Positions 15,801 through 24,447 are shown, counted from the first letter of the stretch. The stretch is 64,000 nt of DNA from Psychromonas marina (GCF_030161115.1 NZ_BSPQ01000009.1:1-64000), one strand, 5' to 3'. The notes: a model not told the origin generated them from the letters alone. Translations and numbers: made by a program.

Positions 15801-18690
15801 CAGTAGTGAGATTTTGCAGCAAACACAAACTCACCAAGCATTCATTCGTGCTCGTCAAGAAGCTGAAAAACAGATCTCATCGTTGATTAAGTTACAAGCG
15901 CAAACATTATCTGGTCAAGCGCCGACGATTAATGTTGCTACTAGCCATGTTACCCAACCTATCGCTACTCAAGCCGAAACAGGCTTTGCGATTAAAGGTC
16001 CGGCAGGTTATCATTATCCACCGTTACAACTTGAAGAGCGTTTCAATAAACCTGAGCAAGTTATTTACGATACGGCTGACTTAGTTGAATTCGCTGAAGG
16101 TGATATTAGCAAGGTATTTGGTGATGAATATAAAATCATCGATAGCTATGCGCGTCGTGTACGTTTGCCAACCACCGATTATCTGTTAGTAACACGTGTG
16201 ACGGACTTAGACGCTAAGGTGAATGAATATAAAAAATCTTACATGGCGACTGAGTACGACATTCCTGTCGATGCGCCATTCCTAATCGATGGTCATATCC
16301 CTTGGTCTGTCTCAGTTGAATCGGGGCAGTGTGACTTAATGCTTATCTCTTACATTGGTATTGATTTCCAAAACAAGAGTGAACGAATCTATCGTCTATT
16401 AGACTGTGAATTAACATTCTTAGAAGATATGGCCTTTGGTGGTGAAACACTACGTTATGAGATTCATATCGATTCCTATGCGAAAAATGGCGAGCAACTG
16501 TTGTTCTTCTTCCATTACGATTGTTATGTTGGTGATAAGAAAGTACTAATCATGCGTAACGGTTGTGCCGGTTTCTTTACCGATGAAGAGTTAAGTGACG
16601 GTAAAGGTGTTATTCATAACGATAAAGATAAAGCCGAGTTTACTAACGCTAAAAAGTCTTATTTTAAGCCTCTTATCCATAACACTAAAACGCAGTATAA
16701 CTATGCAGATATGATGAAGCTGGTGGATGGTGATATCGCGGGTTGTTTTGGCCGGGAATATGATCAACAGGGTCGTAATCCATCATTGAAGTTTTCATCT
16801 GAAAAGTTCTTAATGATTGAGCGTATTACTAAGGTTGATCCGACTGGCGGTCATTGGGGACTAGGTCTGATTGAAGGTCAGAAAGACTTAGATCCGAACC
16901 ATTGGTATTTCCCATGTCATTTCCAAGGTGACCAAGTGATGGCTGGCTCGTTAATGTCGGAGGGTTGTGGGCAAGTTGCGATGTTCTTTATGCTTTGGTT
17001 AGGCATGAATGGTACGGTTAATAACGCGCGTTTCCAACCGATGATGGGTGAACCGCAAACCGTTCGTTGTCGTGGGCAAGTATTACCACAAACCAATACC
17101 TTAACTTACCGTTTAGAAGTGGTTGAGATGGGCATGTCACCACGTCCATTTATCAAAGCCAATATCGATATCATTCTTGATGGTAAAACCGTTGTTGACT
17201 TTAAAAATCTGTGTATGGAAATTAAAGAGCAAGATGAAAACTCTACTTATCCGGTGACACTGCCGAGTAACGTACAACTTTTACCAACGGCGCCAGCTGA
17301 ACTTGTAGAAAGTTCAGTCGAATTAGCCTTTAACGATCTTGAAAATAACGTCACGCATATTAGCCGCGAAGCGATACATGATGTTGAAAACCATTTGATT
17401 ACTGATGAACGTGGCGTACAACCTTTCAAACATGCACAGCGTCCATTAATGCGCGTAGAGTCTGACTTTAATGCGCCAAAAGAGAAAGGCGTTACGCCGA
17501 TTAAGCATTTTGAAGCACCATTGGTGACAGGACAAAATAGAACGCCTGATACAACGCCATTTACGCCTTATCATCTGTTTGAGTTTGCAACGGGTAATAT
17601 CTCGAACTGTTTTGGTCCTGCCTTTGATGTTTACAAAGGACGTATTCCTCCAAGAACCCCATGTGGCGATTTACAAGTTGTGACACGTGTTATCGATGTG
17701 CAAGGTGAACGTTTAGACCTTAAAAAGCCTGCTAGCTGTATTGCTGAGTACTATGTCCCTGAAGATGCATGGTATTTCACTAAAAACAGTGTTGATAATT
17801 GGATGCCTTATTCTCTGATTATGGAGATTGCACTGCAACCAAATGGCTTTATCTCTGGTTATATGGGAACAACATTAGTTTATCCAGAAAAAGACCTGTT
17901 CTTCCGTAACCTTGATGGTTCAGGTGAACTGCTTAGAAAAGTAGATTTGCGTGGTAAGACAATCGTTAATAAGTCTGTATTGTTAAGTACGACGATGGCA
18001 GGCGGTATGATTGTACAAAGCTTTACTTTTGATCTGCTTGTTGATGATCAAGCCTTCTATACCGGTAAAGCAGTATTTGGTTACTTTGGTGGTGACGCGT
18101 TAGCCAATCAACTTGGTATTGATAATGGTAAAACGACCAATGCTTGGTTTGTTGATAACAATACACCAGCGAATCAAATCACTAAGATTGACCTGACTGA
18201 TAACGCGTTACCTTTGTTCCAAGAGAAAGCTAATAAACCTCACTATCGTTTAGCGGGTGGTCAACTTAACTTTGTTGATACTGTTTCTATTGTAGAGGGT
18301 GGCGGTAAAGCGTCACTGGCTTACATATATGGTGAACGTACTATCGATGCAACGGATTGGTTCTTCCGTTATCATTTCCATCAAGATCCGGTGATGCCTG
18401 GTTCATTAGGGGTTGAAGCGATCATTGAGCTTTTACAAACCTATGCACTTAAAAACGATTTAGGGCAGCAGTTTATTAACCCGCGTTTTGAAGCGCCGCT
18501 AACCAATGTTATCTGGAAATACCGTGGTCAAATTACGCCACTTAATAAACAGATGAGTTTAGATGTGCATATTACCGATATTATCAAAACAGATAATGAG
18601 GTGCGTTTAGTGGGTGATGCAAACCTATCTAAAGATGGCTTACGCATATATGAAGTGAAAGATATTGTTTTAAGTATCGTAGAGGCGTAA
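12889..18690 (+). CDS. pfaC: PfaC, PUFA synthase subunit: KS-CLF-DH-DH
   Basis: Third subunit, 1933 residues. The N-terminal ketosynthase (~1-450) has D-A-A-C-A-S-S with Cys199 and the E-C-H-A-T-G-T histidine motif. A second ketosynthase-like domain (~470-870) has the active-site Cys replaced in S-S-E-E-N-S, marking it as a chain-length factor. Two FabA-like dehydratase regions fill the C-terminal half: one with C-H-F-Q-G-D-Q-V-M-A-G-S (near residue 1345) and one with Y-H-F-H-Q-D-P-V-M-P-G-S (near 1830). These domains create and isomerise the cis double bonds. It lies 45 bp after pfaB; that gap holds a short C-G-G-C-T-T palindrome and an AAGAGAA ribosome site. Confidence 0.96.
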   Translation: MENIAIVGIANLFPGSSQPDEFWTQLLNKQDNRTQITAAEMGVDPAKYLGKKGDTDKFYCMYGGYIRGFDFDATPFVQRGLNADYLNQLDDLNKWGLYVTEQALKDAGYWGSDALGECGLILGNLSFPTKSSNHLFLPFYHHVVENALKQLTSANFQLANFTQAQTVNPDNALVAGYPSALLAKASGLGASHFSLDAACASSCYSLKLACDYLHTGKADMMLAGAISGADPMFVNMGFSIFQAFPANNKHAPFDNDSQGLFAAEGAGMMVLKRHSDALRDGDTIHAIIKGGALSNDGKGEFVLSPNTKGQVLAYQRAYQDAQISPANVDYIECHATGTPKGDKVELGSMETFFSEYNHKPLLGSAKSNLGHLLTAAGMPGVTKAIYALNEAVIPATISLKNAITTKQAYLTSEQMPIDTVAWKQQDWQVAAGQQRTAGVSVFGFGGSNAHLVLQAGNSPLETEFSKAKALAPMSIVGMDCIVGDCANLAQFKALIESDGNTFRELPVHRWKGIEKNSGIKQALQLGKAPKGGYVEQFDIDFLRFKVPPNPQDCLIPQQLMMMKVADNAVQQAGLKEGSNVAVLVAMGLELDLHQYRGRVNLTTQIEQSLQQQGIRLTSSEQYELTNICKESIASPAQLNQYTSFIGNIMASRISALWDFTGPAFTVSSEENSVYRCTELAQNLFATSDVDAVVIAAVDLAGSFENISLRQRYGAVSEDAQSAANPLDNTAWLVGEGAGAIVLKSTHSITQETSYAQIDAISFATGSDSQAIKTAAHKACRDAGITASQVDYVEVFASGFIADNQAEKSAFAACYPTTNLDSVKRQVGHLFNASGMMSLIKSALVLDAHQATKVAVNGLGKDMSCAHLILSATVTPYKAIATVETGKKPFSLIKPIVLGGIDIEQAIVANAAQPVFAKMKTQLSSSDRVSHPVDLSLLTLKPLQALTANEKIATPVISPEKVKMNQKTISKTSSEILQQTQTHQAFIRARQEAEKQISSLIKLQAQTLSGQAPTINVATSHVTQPIATQAETGFAIKGPAGYHYPPLQLEERFNKPEQVIYDTADLVEFAEGDISKVFGDEYKIIDSYARRVRLPTTDYLLVTRVTDLDAKVNEYKKSYMATEYDIPVDAPFLIDGHIPWSVSVESGQCDLMLISYIGIDFQNKSERIYRLLDCELTFLEDMAFGGETLRYEIHIDSYAKNGEQLLFFFHYDCYVGDKKVLIMRNGCAGFFTDEELSDGKGVIHNDKDKAEFTNAKKSYFKPLIHNTKTQYNYADMMKLVDGDIAGCFGREYDQQGRNPSLKFSSEKFLMIERITKVDPTGGHWGLGLIEGQKDLDPNHWYFPCHFQGDQVMAGSLMSEGCGQVAMFFMLWLGMNGTVNNARFQPMMGEPQTVRCRGQVLPQTNTLTYRLEVVEMGMSPRPFIKANIDIILDGKTVVDFKNLCMEIKEQDENSTYPVTLPSNVQLLPTAPAELVESSVELAFNDLENNVTHISREAIHDVENHLITDERGVQPFKHAQRPLMRVESDFNAPKEKGVTPIKHFEAPLVTGQNRTPDTTPFTPYHLFEFATGNISNCFGPAFDVYKGRIPPRTPCGDLQVVTRVIDVQGERLDLKKPASCIAEYYVPEDAWYFTKNSVDNWMPYSLIMEIALQPNGFISGYMGTTLVYPEKDLFFRNLDGSGELLRKVDLRGKTIVNKSVLLSTTMAGGMIVQSFTFDLLVDDQAFYTGKAVFGYFGGDALANQLGIDNGKTTNAWFVDNNTPANQITKIDLTDNALPLFQEKANKPHYRLAGGQLNFVDTVSIVEGGGKASLAYIYGERTIDATDWFFRYHFHQDPVMPGSLGVEAIIELLQTYALKNDLGQQFINPRFEAPLTNVIWKYRGQITPLNKQMSLDVHITDIIKTDNEVRLVGDANLSKDGLRIYEVKDIVLSIVEA

Positions 18691-18696
18691 AACGAA

Positions 18697-18830
18697 TAGT
18701 AAGTGGCGAGCAGGTAGCTTCGAGCTTCGAACTGCCTACTCGATATTAAGCTTCGAGTAGTTAGCGTAGAGCTTCGAATTGCCAGTTCGGTTTTCGAAGC
18801 TAGTAGCTCGTGACTCGTAGCTTTTAATAA
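18697..18830 (+). repeat. GCTTCGA-rich repeat between pfaC and pfaD
   Basis: The 185-bp gap between pfaC and pfaD holds four direct copies of GCTTCGA (18717, 18724, 18750, 18771) and one inverted copy TCGAAGC (18794-18800). They sit inside a larger imperfect palindrome: CGAGCAGGTAGCTTCGA on the left is matched by TTCGAAGCTAGTAGCTCG on the right. The gap is much longer than the other junctions of the operon. It could be a repetitive extragenic element, an mRNA processing site or a transcription attenuator. Confidence 0.7.
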
Positions 18831-18875
18831 ACAACGAAATAGATGAGGGTTATCCCCATCATTTAGGAAATAACA

Positions 18876-20471
18876 ATGAGTGTATTAACATTAAATAATC
18901 AACAGCCGATTGATTGGGCATGGAAAGTCGCAAGCGACAATATCAATACAACAAGTGAAGCAGTTAAAAGTGCATTAATGGATCTTAATAAACCGATCTA
19001 TGTGGCTAAAAGCGGTCAACAGCTAGGTGTTAGTCAATCGACATGTGATTCAAGTAGTGAATCGGTTGTTGCGTTTGCACAAGCGCTTAATCCTGAAGAT
19101 TTAGGAGATGTTGAATATAAAAAACAGCATGGTGTTAAGTACGCTTATCACGGTGGCGCAATGGCAAACGGTATTGCATCGGTTGAACTTGTGATTGCAC
19201 TGGGTAAGGCTGGATTACTTTGTTCGTTTGGCGCGGCAGGGTTAGTCCCTGATGTGATTGAAGATTCAATTAAACGTATCCAAGCAGAACTACCTAATGG
19301 CCCTTATGCGGTTAACTTGATTCATGCTCCTGCAGAAGAGGCCTTAGAGCGTGGCGCAGTTGAACGTTTTCTTAAACTAGGCGTAGAGACGGTAGAGGCA
19401 TCTGCCTACCTTGGTTTAACTGAGCATATTGTTTGGTATCGTGTCGCGGGTTTAAGCGAGAATGCTGATGGTTCTGTTTTTATCAAAAATAAAGTGATTG
19501 CTAAGGTATCTCGTACCGAAGTAGGTCGTCGCTTTATGGAGCCTGCACCACAAAAACTGTTAGATAAGTTGTTAGCACAGGGGAAAATCACCGCTAAACA
19601 AGCTGAACTTTCGCAACGTGTTCCAATGGCTGACGATATTACCGCTGAAGCTGATTCTGGCGGCCATACTGATAACCGTCCATTCTTAACATTATTGCCT
19701 ACCATCATTGCACTTCGTGATGAGATTCAAGCGCAATATAACTTCTCACCTGCTCTACGTGTTGGTGCGGGAGGCGGAATTGGTACCCCTGAAGCAACAT
19801 TAGCTGCATTTAATATGGGCGCAGCTTACATTGTGCTTGGCTCTGTTAATCAGGCTTGTATTGAAGCGGGCGCATCTGAACATACGCGTAAGTTGTTAGC
19901 GGGTGTTGAAATGGCAGATGTAACGATGGCACCTGCAGCTGATATGTTTGAAATGGGTGTTAAGTTACAAGTAGTTAAACGCGGCACCATGTTTGCGATG
20001 CGTGCTAATAAGCTTTATGAGTTATATGTTAACTATGATTCTATCGAATCAATTCCTGCTAGTGAACGTGAAAAGATAGAGAAGCAAATTTTCCGTCAGA
20101 ATCTTGATGATGTTTGGTCTGGTACCGTTGATTTCTTCCAAGCGCGTGATCCTGAAATGTTAGCGCGTACACAAAGTAGCCCTAAACGTAAAATGGCGTT
20201 AATTTTCCGTTGGTATTTGGGGCTTTCATCTCGTTGGTCTAATATTGGCGAGAAAGGACGTGAAATGGATTATCAAATTTGGGCAGGCCCAAGTTTAGGC
20301 GCGTTTAATAGTTGGGTAAAAGGCACATATTTAGAAACCTATACCGAACGTAAAGCGGTTGATGTTGCTTTGCATCTATTAAAAGGTGCTGCCTACCTAC
20401 AACGTGTTAATCAACTGAAACTGCAAGGGGTAAGTTTGCAGCAAAGTTTGTTGAATTATACGCCGAATTAA
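18876..20471 (+). CDS. pfaD: PfaD, PUFA synthase enoyl reductase
   Basis: FMN-dependent trans-acting enoyl reductase of the PUFA synthase, 531 residues, of the 2-nitropropane dioxygenase-like TIM-barrel family. Visible motifs are the N-terminal Y-H-G-G-A-M-A-N-G-I-A-S segment and the flavin phosphate-binding region G-A-G-G-G-I-G-T-P-E followed by A-A-Y-I-V-L-G-S (~residues 300-325). The ATG is preceded by AGGA at 18865-18868. It closes the pfa operon after a repeat-rich 185-bp gap, so it may have its own expression control. Confidence 0.95.
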   Translation: MSVLTLNNQQPIDWAWKVASDNINTTSEAVKSALMDLNKPIYVAKSGQQLGVSQSTCDSSSESVVAFAQALNPEDLGDVEYKKQHGVKYAYHGGAMANGIASVELVIALGKAGLLCSFGAAGLVPDVIEDSIKRIQAELPNGPYAVNLIHAPAEEALERGAVERFLKLGVETVEASAYLGLTEHIVWYRVAGLSENADGSVFIKNKVIAKVSRTEVGRRFMEPAPQKLLDKLLAQGKITAKQAELSQRVPMADDITAEADSGGHTDNRPFLTLLPTIIALRDEIQAQYNFSPALRVGAGGGIGTPEATLAAFNMGAAYIVLGSVNQACIEAGASEHTRKLLAGVEMADVTMAPAADMFEMGVKLQVVKRGTMFAMRANKLYELYVNYDSIESIPASEREKIEKQIFRQNLDDVWSGTVDFFQARDPEMLARTQSSPKRKMALIFRWYLGLSSRWSNIGEKGREMDYQIWAGPSLGAFNSWVKGTYLETYTERKAVDVALHLLKGAAYLQRVNQLKLQGVSLQQSLLNYTPN

Positions 20472-20479
20472 AAAGCAAC

Positions 20480-20554
20480 TGTAGGTCGGGATTTATCCCG
20501 TCGGTTTTTAGATTACCTTGCAGTATATTTGTTGGCCTAAAGGCCAACCTACAA
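20480..20554 (+). repeat. REP-like composite palindrome after pfaD
   Basis: Two hairpins face each other. The first is TGTAGGT followed by CGGGAT-TTAT-CCCG (about 20480-20503). The second is TTGGCCT-AAAGGCCAA followed by CCTACA (about 20532-20553). Opposed GTAGG/CCTAC heads with palindromic bodies are the layout of REP/BIME-type elements. It could also stabilise or end the pfaD transcript. Confidence 0.6.
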
Positions 20555-20636
20555 AAGACTGATTTACTGATCGCTGATTACTAACAACTAACAGCTTGTT
20601 ATCGCTTTTTAATTTATTTCAGCTAAAATAGCGTTA

Positions 20637-20669
20637 TAAGCCTTAATACTATTTATTAAGGCTTTTTTA
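20637..20669 (+). terminator. Hairpin plus T-run just before a VF530-like gene
   Basis: AAGCCTTAATA, a short loop, TATTAAGGCTTTTTT: an 11-bp stem and U-tract that look like an intrinsic terminator. It could end the pfa transcript. It ends only about 16 bp before the next start codon, and a possible -10 (TAAAAT, about 20625) lies upstream of it, so it may instead sit in the leader of the next gene. Confidence 0.6.
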
Positions 20670-20684
20670 ATTTTGGAAAGAAAA

Positions 20685-21269
20685 ATGAAACCGAGTGTAG
20701 AAGAACAAAGAAATAACCCATTACATGGCCTAAGTACAGAAACATTGCTCACCGAGCTTTCTGAATTTTATGGCTGGAAAATATTATATACAGCGATGCG
20801 TTTTCATTGCTTCAAAGTGAATCCGTCAGTGGCTGGAAGCTTGAAGTTTTTGAAGAAAACGGAATGGGCACGTATTAAATTAGAAAATTTCTATCTATCT
20901 CGTTTCAAACGTATGCCTAAAGCACGTGAGTCTGAATATGATCTAGCACCGCGTGAACGTGGTTTCTCATTGCATATTGTGCCTCGCGATCCGATGGAGC
21001 TAACCATTGAGTCAATTGAATTGTCTCAAGCAAAAGCTGCTTCTGCGCATAAAGAACGTAGCCAAGAAAAACGTGATGATCGTTCGTTTTCTCGTCAAGC
21101 ACGTGGTCATGATTCTCGTTCTAATGACTCAAGTCGTGGAGCAAGTAAACACCCATACCGTGACAATTTCTCTGACAGTGGCGAACGTCCAAAAGACAGA
21201 CGTGCGATGAAAGATAAACCGAAAGCTGATGAAGCACCTTATGATCCAACTAACCCTTGGAACACTTAG
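20685..21269 (+). CDS. VF530-family (DUF2132) DNA-binding protein with basic tail
   Basis: The N-terminal ~75 residues match the VF530/DUF2132 small DNA-binding fold: N-P-L-H-G-L, then L-T-E-L-S-E-F-Y-G-W, then F-K-V-N-P-S-V-A-G-S-L-K-F-L-K-K-T-E-W-A-R. The stand-alone family is normally about 70-80 residues; this one is 194 and adds a low-complexity Lys/Arg/Asp/Ser-rich tail ending Y-D-P-T-N-P-W-N-T. The ATG at 20685 is chosen over a TTG 12 bp upstream because it has a purine-rich GGAAAG site. A paralogue with the same terminal motif lies at 46144-46599. The role of the family is unknown beyond nucleic-acid binding inferred from its fold. Confidence 0.8.
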   Translation: MKPSVEEQRNNPLHGLSTETLLTELSEFYGWKILYTAMRFHCFKVNPSVAGSLKFLKKTEWARIKLENFYLSRFKRMPKARESEYDLAPRERGFSLHIVPRDPMELTIESIELSQAKAASAHKERSQEKRDDRSFSRQARGHDSRSNDSSRGASKHPYRDNFSDSGERPKDRRAMKDKPKADEAPYDPTNPWNT

Positions 21270-21297
21270 GCGTCTTTGTACGAACTAAATTGATTAC

Positions 21298-21340
21298 AAG
21301 CCCTAATAGCCAATGAACTGAAGCTATTAGGGCTTTTTTC
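21298..21340 (+). terminator. Intrinsic terminator after the VF530-like gene
   Basis: AAGCCCTAATAGC and GCTATTAGGGCTT form a 13-bp perfect stem around a ~10-nt loop, followed by TTTTTTC. Confidence 0.9.
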
Positions 21341-21451
21341 TTTTATGCATGTTAATGAGGTTAACGTAACCCTACAAAATTGAGGGTTTAACTGCGCTAG
21401 TAAAGGCTTGTTGATACAGGTAGAATCGCCAACAAATTTGAATAGGTATTA

Positions 21452-23719
21452 ATGGATTTAGAAATGAGCAGAAAAATTGAGTTGTTAGCCCCTGGTGGTG
21501 ATGTTGATGCGATTAAAGCCGCGATTATTGCAGGCGCAAATGCGATCTATTGTGGGTTAGATATGTTCAATGCCCGTAATCGCGCAACGAATCTCTCTTT
21601 TGAAGATCTAAAAGGTGTATTACGCCTAGCAAAACGTTTTCAATGTGAAGTGTTTTTAACGGTTAATGTTGTTTTACTCGAACATGAGATTAAAGGGGTA
21701 GTTAAACTTTTTAATCAACTGGTTAATACCTCAATTGACGGTATTATTATTCAAGATTTAGGACTGTTTCATATTCTCAATAAACATTTCCCAAGTTTAT
21801 TGATTCATGCTTCTACACAGTTAACAACACATAATGAAGGTCAGATTAAATTCCTAGCGAAAGCGGGGGCTGGTCGTGTGAACCTGTCACGTGAAATGAA
21901 TCTGCCTGAAATTAAAATGCTTACTACTGTTGCACATGATCACGACGTATTGACGGAAGTCTTTGTGCATGGCGCATTATGTATCGCGTTCTCTGGTCAA
22001 TGTTACTCAAGTTCTGTAAGCGTCGGTAATTCAGGTAATCGCGGCCGTTGTAGCCAAGCTTGCCGTGATGAATATGAGATCACCGCCGCAGGTAATAAAT
22101 TCCCACTGAATCTAAAAGATAACTCTGCCTATTTTGATTTGCCACAGCTGGTGGATGCAGGTGTTGATTCACTAAAAATTGAAGGTCGTATTAAAGGTGC
22201 GCAATATGTACATACAGTTGTAGATAGCTGGCGCCAACAGATTAATCAATTTGTGGATACGGGCAAATTACTTGAGGATGATAGTAATCTTTATAAAGTA
22301 TTTAATCGTGATTTCACTAACTCATTTTTGCAGGGTAACCTGACCAAAGATATGTTTATCGACAACCCGCGTGATAACAGTTTCCAACATGCTAACGATA
22401 AAAACAACGCTATCTCTGTCGTACAAATTCAAGAAGTACAAACAGAGCTTTCTGCACAAAAAAATGCTATTACAGCTGATGTCGCTGAAAAGATAAAACA
22501 CGTGAGCATTGAAAAGCCGGTGTTGTTGATGTCTTTTGCTGGTGGATTAGGCAAAGCACTATCGGTGACACTTGAATTTGACGAGCAAACCCATACGGTG
22601 AGTTCAACGAGCTTAATGATCGCTGCCGGTGAATCAGCTATTCAACCTGAAGCGATTGAAAAGCGTTTCAAGAGCTTTAAAAAAGGTGATTATCTTTTAG
22701 AGTCGATTAACTTTGATGCCTTAGAAAGTGGTTTAAGCGTCCCCTTTAAAGAGTTAACCGCGATGAAAAATGAAGTCGCGTTTATTCTTAATGGTAATGT
22801 ACAACCGATTGCACCTATTGAATTACCAAAACTACAAACGTTTTCAAAACTTAATGAACAAGCAACCTTATCAGTATTAATCAGTGATCTTAAAGATTTA
22901 GGATTACTAGACAAAACAGATGCGGATATCTATTTCAAACTGCCTGAAAGTTGGAAAAAACGTTGTAATAAACACATTGATATTTTCTTAGAAAATCCAC
23001 GCTTAATACCTTGGTTCCCTGCGGTATTAATTGGTAAAGATTATGATGAATCAGTACGCTTATTAGAAACCGTTAAACCTAAACGTATTATTTCAAATAA
23101 TACCGGTATTGCGCTTAAAGCGGTTGAATTAGGTATCGAATGGATTGCTGGTCCGTTATTAAACACAACCAATTCTTACGCTTTGTTAACCTTACAAGAA
23201 GAGTTAAATTGTGCGGGTGCATTCATCTCTAATGAGATTAATCGTAACCAGATGCGTAATATCAAACGTCCTGAAAACTTTAAAATGATATATAGCATCT
23301 ATCATCCCATCTTGATGATGACTAGTCGCCAGTGTTTCTTCCAACAAACCGTTGGTTGTAATAAAGCGGCGATTGAAGATGGTTGTATGCTTAAGTGTCA
23401 AAAAGCGACCACCATTACTAACGTGAAAGGAATTTCCTTTGCCGTTGATAAACAACTTGGTGGTTACCCTAGTATTTACAACGATGAGCAATTCTTAAAT
23501 GTTGATATCGTTGAGCAGCTATCGGGCTTATTTGATGAGTTCTTTATTGACCTGACTAACATTGGTGCGGGTTCAAAAGCAGAATTAGATAAAGCTGAGT
23601 TATTGGATTATTTTAGTACGTTAGTGGCTGGCGATGCTGAGCAGAAAGCACAAATGAAGGTAAAACTTGATCAAATGGTCACGCTGTCGACTCAAGATCA
23701 ATATATTCAAGGGCTTTAA
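21452..23719 (+). CDS. rlhA: U32-family protein, 23S rRNA C2501 hydroxylation factor RlhA (YdcP-like)
   Basis: Member of the peptidase U32 family, whose bacterial members RlhA and TrhP hydroxylate RNA using prephenate-dependent chemistry. The N-terminus (E-L-L-A-P-G-G-D-V-D-A-I-K-A-A-I, then A-I-Y-C-G-L-D-M-F-N-A-R-N-R-A) matches RlhA rather than TrhP. The U32 signature E-V-F-V-H-G-A-L-C lies near residue 170, followed by G-N-S-G-N-R-G-R-C-S-Q-A-C-R; these Cys residues are candidates for the iron-sulfur site. At 755 residues it is longer than E. coli YdcP (653 by recollection). ATG 21452 has AGG eight bases upstream; an in-frame ATG at 21464 is an alternative. It is monocistronic between two terminators. 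Confidence 0.85.
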   Translation: MDLEMSRKIELLAPGGDVDAIKAAIIAGANAIYCGLDMFNARNRATNLSFEDLKGVLRLAKRFQCEVFLTVNVVLLEHEIKGVVKLFNQLVNTSIDGIIIQDLGLFHILNKHFPSLLIHASTQLTTHNEGQIKFLAKAGAGRVNLSREMNLPEIKMLTTVAHDHDVLTEVFVHGALCIAFSGQCYSSSVSVGNSGNRGRCSQACRDEYEITAAGNKFPLNLKDNSAYFDLPQLVDAGVDSLKIEGRIKGAQYVHTVVDSWRQQINQFVDTGKLLEDDSNLYKVFNRDFTNSFLQGNLTKDMFIDNPRDNSFQHANDKNNAISVVQIQEVQTELSAQKNAITADVAEKIKHVSIEKPVLLMSFAGGLGKALSVTLEFDEQTHTVSSTSLMIAAGESAIQPEAIEKRFKSFKKGDYLLESINFDALESGLSVPFKELTAMKNEVAFILNGNVQPIAPIELPKLQTFSKLNEQATLSVLISDLKDLGLLDKTDADIYFKLPESWKKRCNKHIDIFLENPRLIPWFPAVLIGKDYDESVRLLETVKPKRIISNNTGIALKAVELGIEWIAGPLLNTTNSYALLTLQEELNCAGAFISNEINRNQMRNIKRPENFKMIYSIYHPILMMTSRQCFFQQTVGCNKAAIEDGCMLKCQKATTITNVKGISFAVDKQLGGYPSIYNDEQFLNVDIVEQLSGLFDEFFIDLTNIGAGSKAELDKAELLDYFSTLVAGDAEQKAQMKVKLDQMVTLSTQDQYIQGL

Positions 23720-23743
23720 TTAGCATTTATACTTTTCTTAAAG

Positions 23744-23778
23744 CAAAAAAAAGTAGCAATAAATTGCTACTTTTTTTG
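23744..23778 (+). terminator. Bidirectional terminator between rlhA and dsbB
   Basis: AAAAAAAGTAGCAAT and ATTGCTACTTTTTTT form a stem with A- and T-runs on the two sides, so it can stop both the rlhA transcript and the convergent dsbB transcript. Confidence 0.88.
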
Positions 23779-23792
23779 TGTGCGTTGTAATC

Positions 23793-24317
23793 TTAAAATT
23801 TGTTAACTTGCTTAGGCAGCATTGCAGTTATTGCAATGACAACAAATAAAACCGTGTAAATAGCAAAACTAACAATTAACCATTGCGGCATTGAGTAACC
23901 AAAGAATTGCCACACGATGTCTGCACAATCACCCGTTGGGTTAAATAACCACGGTAGCCATTCATGCAAGGGTGCCCAACTTGGGAAGTTAGGAAAAAAA
24001 TCACAAGTAGCAAAGGGCGATGGGTTCATCTGGTAATCTGTGTGCTCAAGCGCTAACAATAAACCCCAAACGGCACTAATACCCCAAACAGCAAAAGCGA
24101 TTAATCGAACCAGTAAATATTGAGGACAGCTGGCGCCAATTAATCCCGCTAATAAAACACCCAACATGGTAATGCGTTCATAAACACACATCACACAGGG
24201 CTCTAGTTTCATCACATGTTGAAAATACAACGCACATAATTCGAGTGCAAGTGCACTAAATGCAAGTAGCAACCATGGCCAGCGTTGAGTTGAAAGGTTT
24301 TTTAAAGTAGATAACAC
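23793..24317 (-). CDS. dsbB: DsbB, disulfide bond formation protein B
   Basis: Inner-membrane quinone-linked oxidase that re-oxidises DsbA in the periplasm. It has 174 residues and four hydrophobic segments. The first periplasmic loop carries the C-V-M-C pair (about residues 41-44) followed by the conserved Arg of Y-E-R. The second loop has the other Cys pair: one in F-A-T-C-D-F-F-P and one in G-D-C-A-D. Translation starts at GTG (24315-24317) with AGGA upstream on the minus strand. It points away from fadR. Confidence 0.95.
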   Translation of the reverse strand: MLSTLKNLSTQRWPWLLLAFSALALELCALYFQHVMKLEPCVMCVYERITMLGVLLAGLIGASCPQYLLVRLIAFAVWGISAVWGLLLALEHTDYQMNPSPFATCDFFPNFPSWAPLHEWLPWLFNPTGDCADIVWQFFGYSMPQWLIVSFAIYTVLFVVIAITAMLPKQVNKF

Positions 24318-24411
24318 AAATATTTCCTAGCATAAATAAGATGGCTATTTGTACCATTAACTTAATAGGGATTTCAAACCCTAATCATTTTTAGGCATAA
24401 TTTTAAAGCTT

Positions 24412-24447
24412 AAACAAATGTGATTGTGAGGATAATCACATTTGTTT
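24412..24447 (+). promoter_or_regulatory. Perfect inverted repeat containing a consensus CRP site
   Basis: A 14-bp perfect inverted repeat (AAACAAATGTGATT and AATCACATTTGTTT) surrounds an 8-nt centre. Overlapping its middle is TGTGA-N6-TCACA at 24425-24440, an exact match to the core CRP consensus. It lies between divergent dsbB and fadR, about 95 bp from the dsbB start and 258 bp from the fadR start. It could also fold as a hairpin, but no strong T-run follows. The rest of the 380-bp gap shows no further structure that I can support. Confidence 0.6.
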
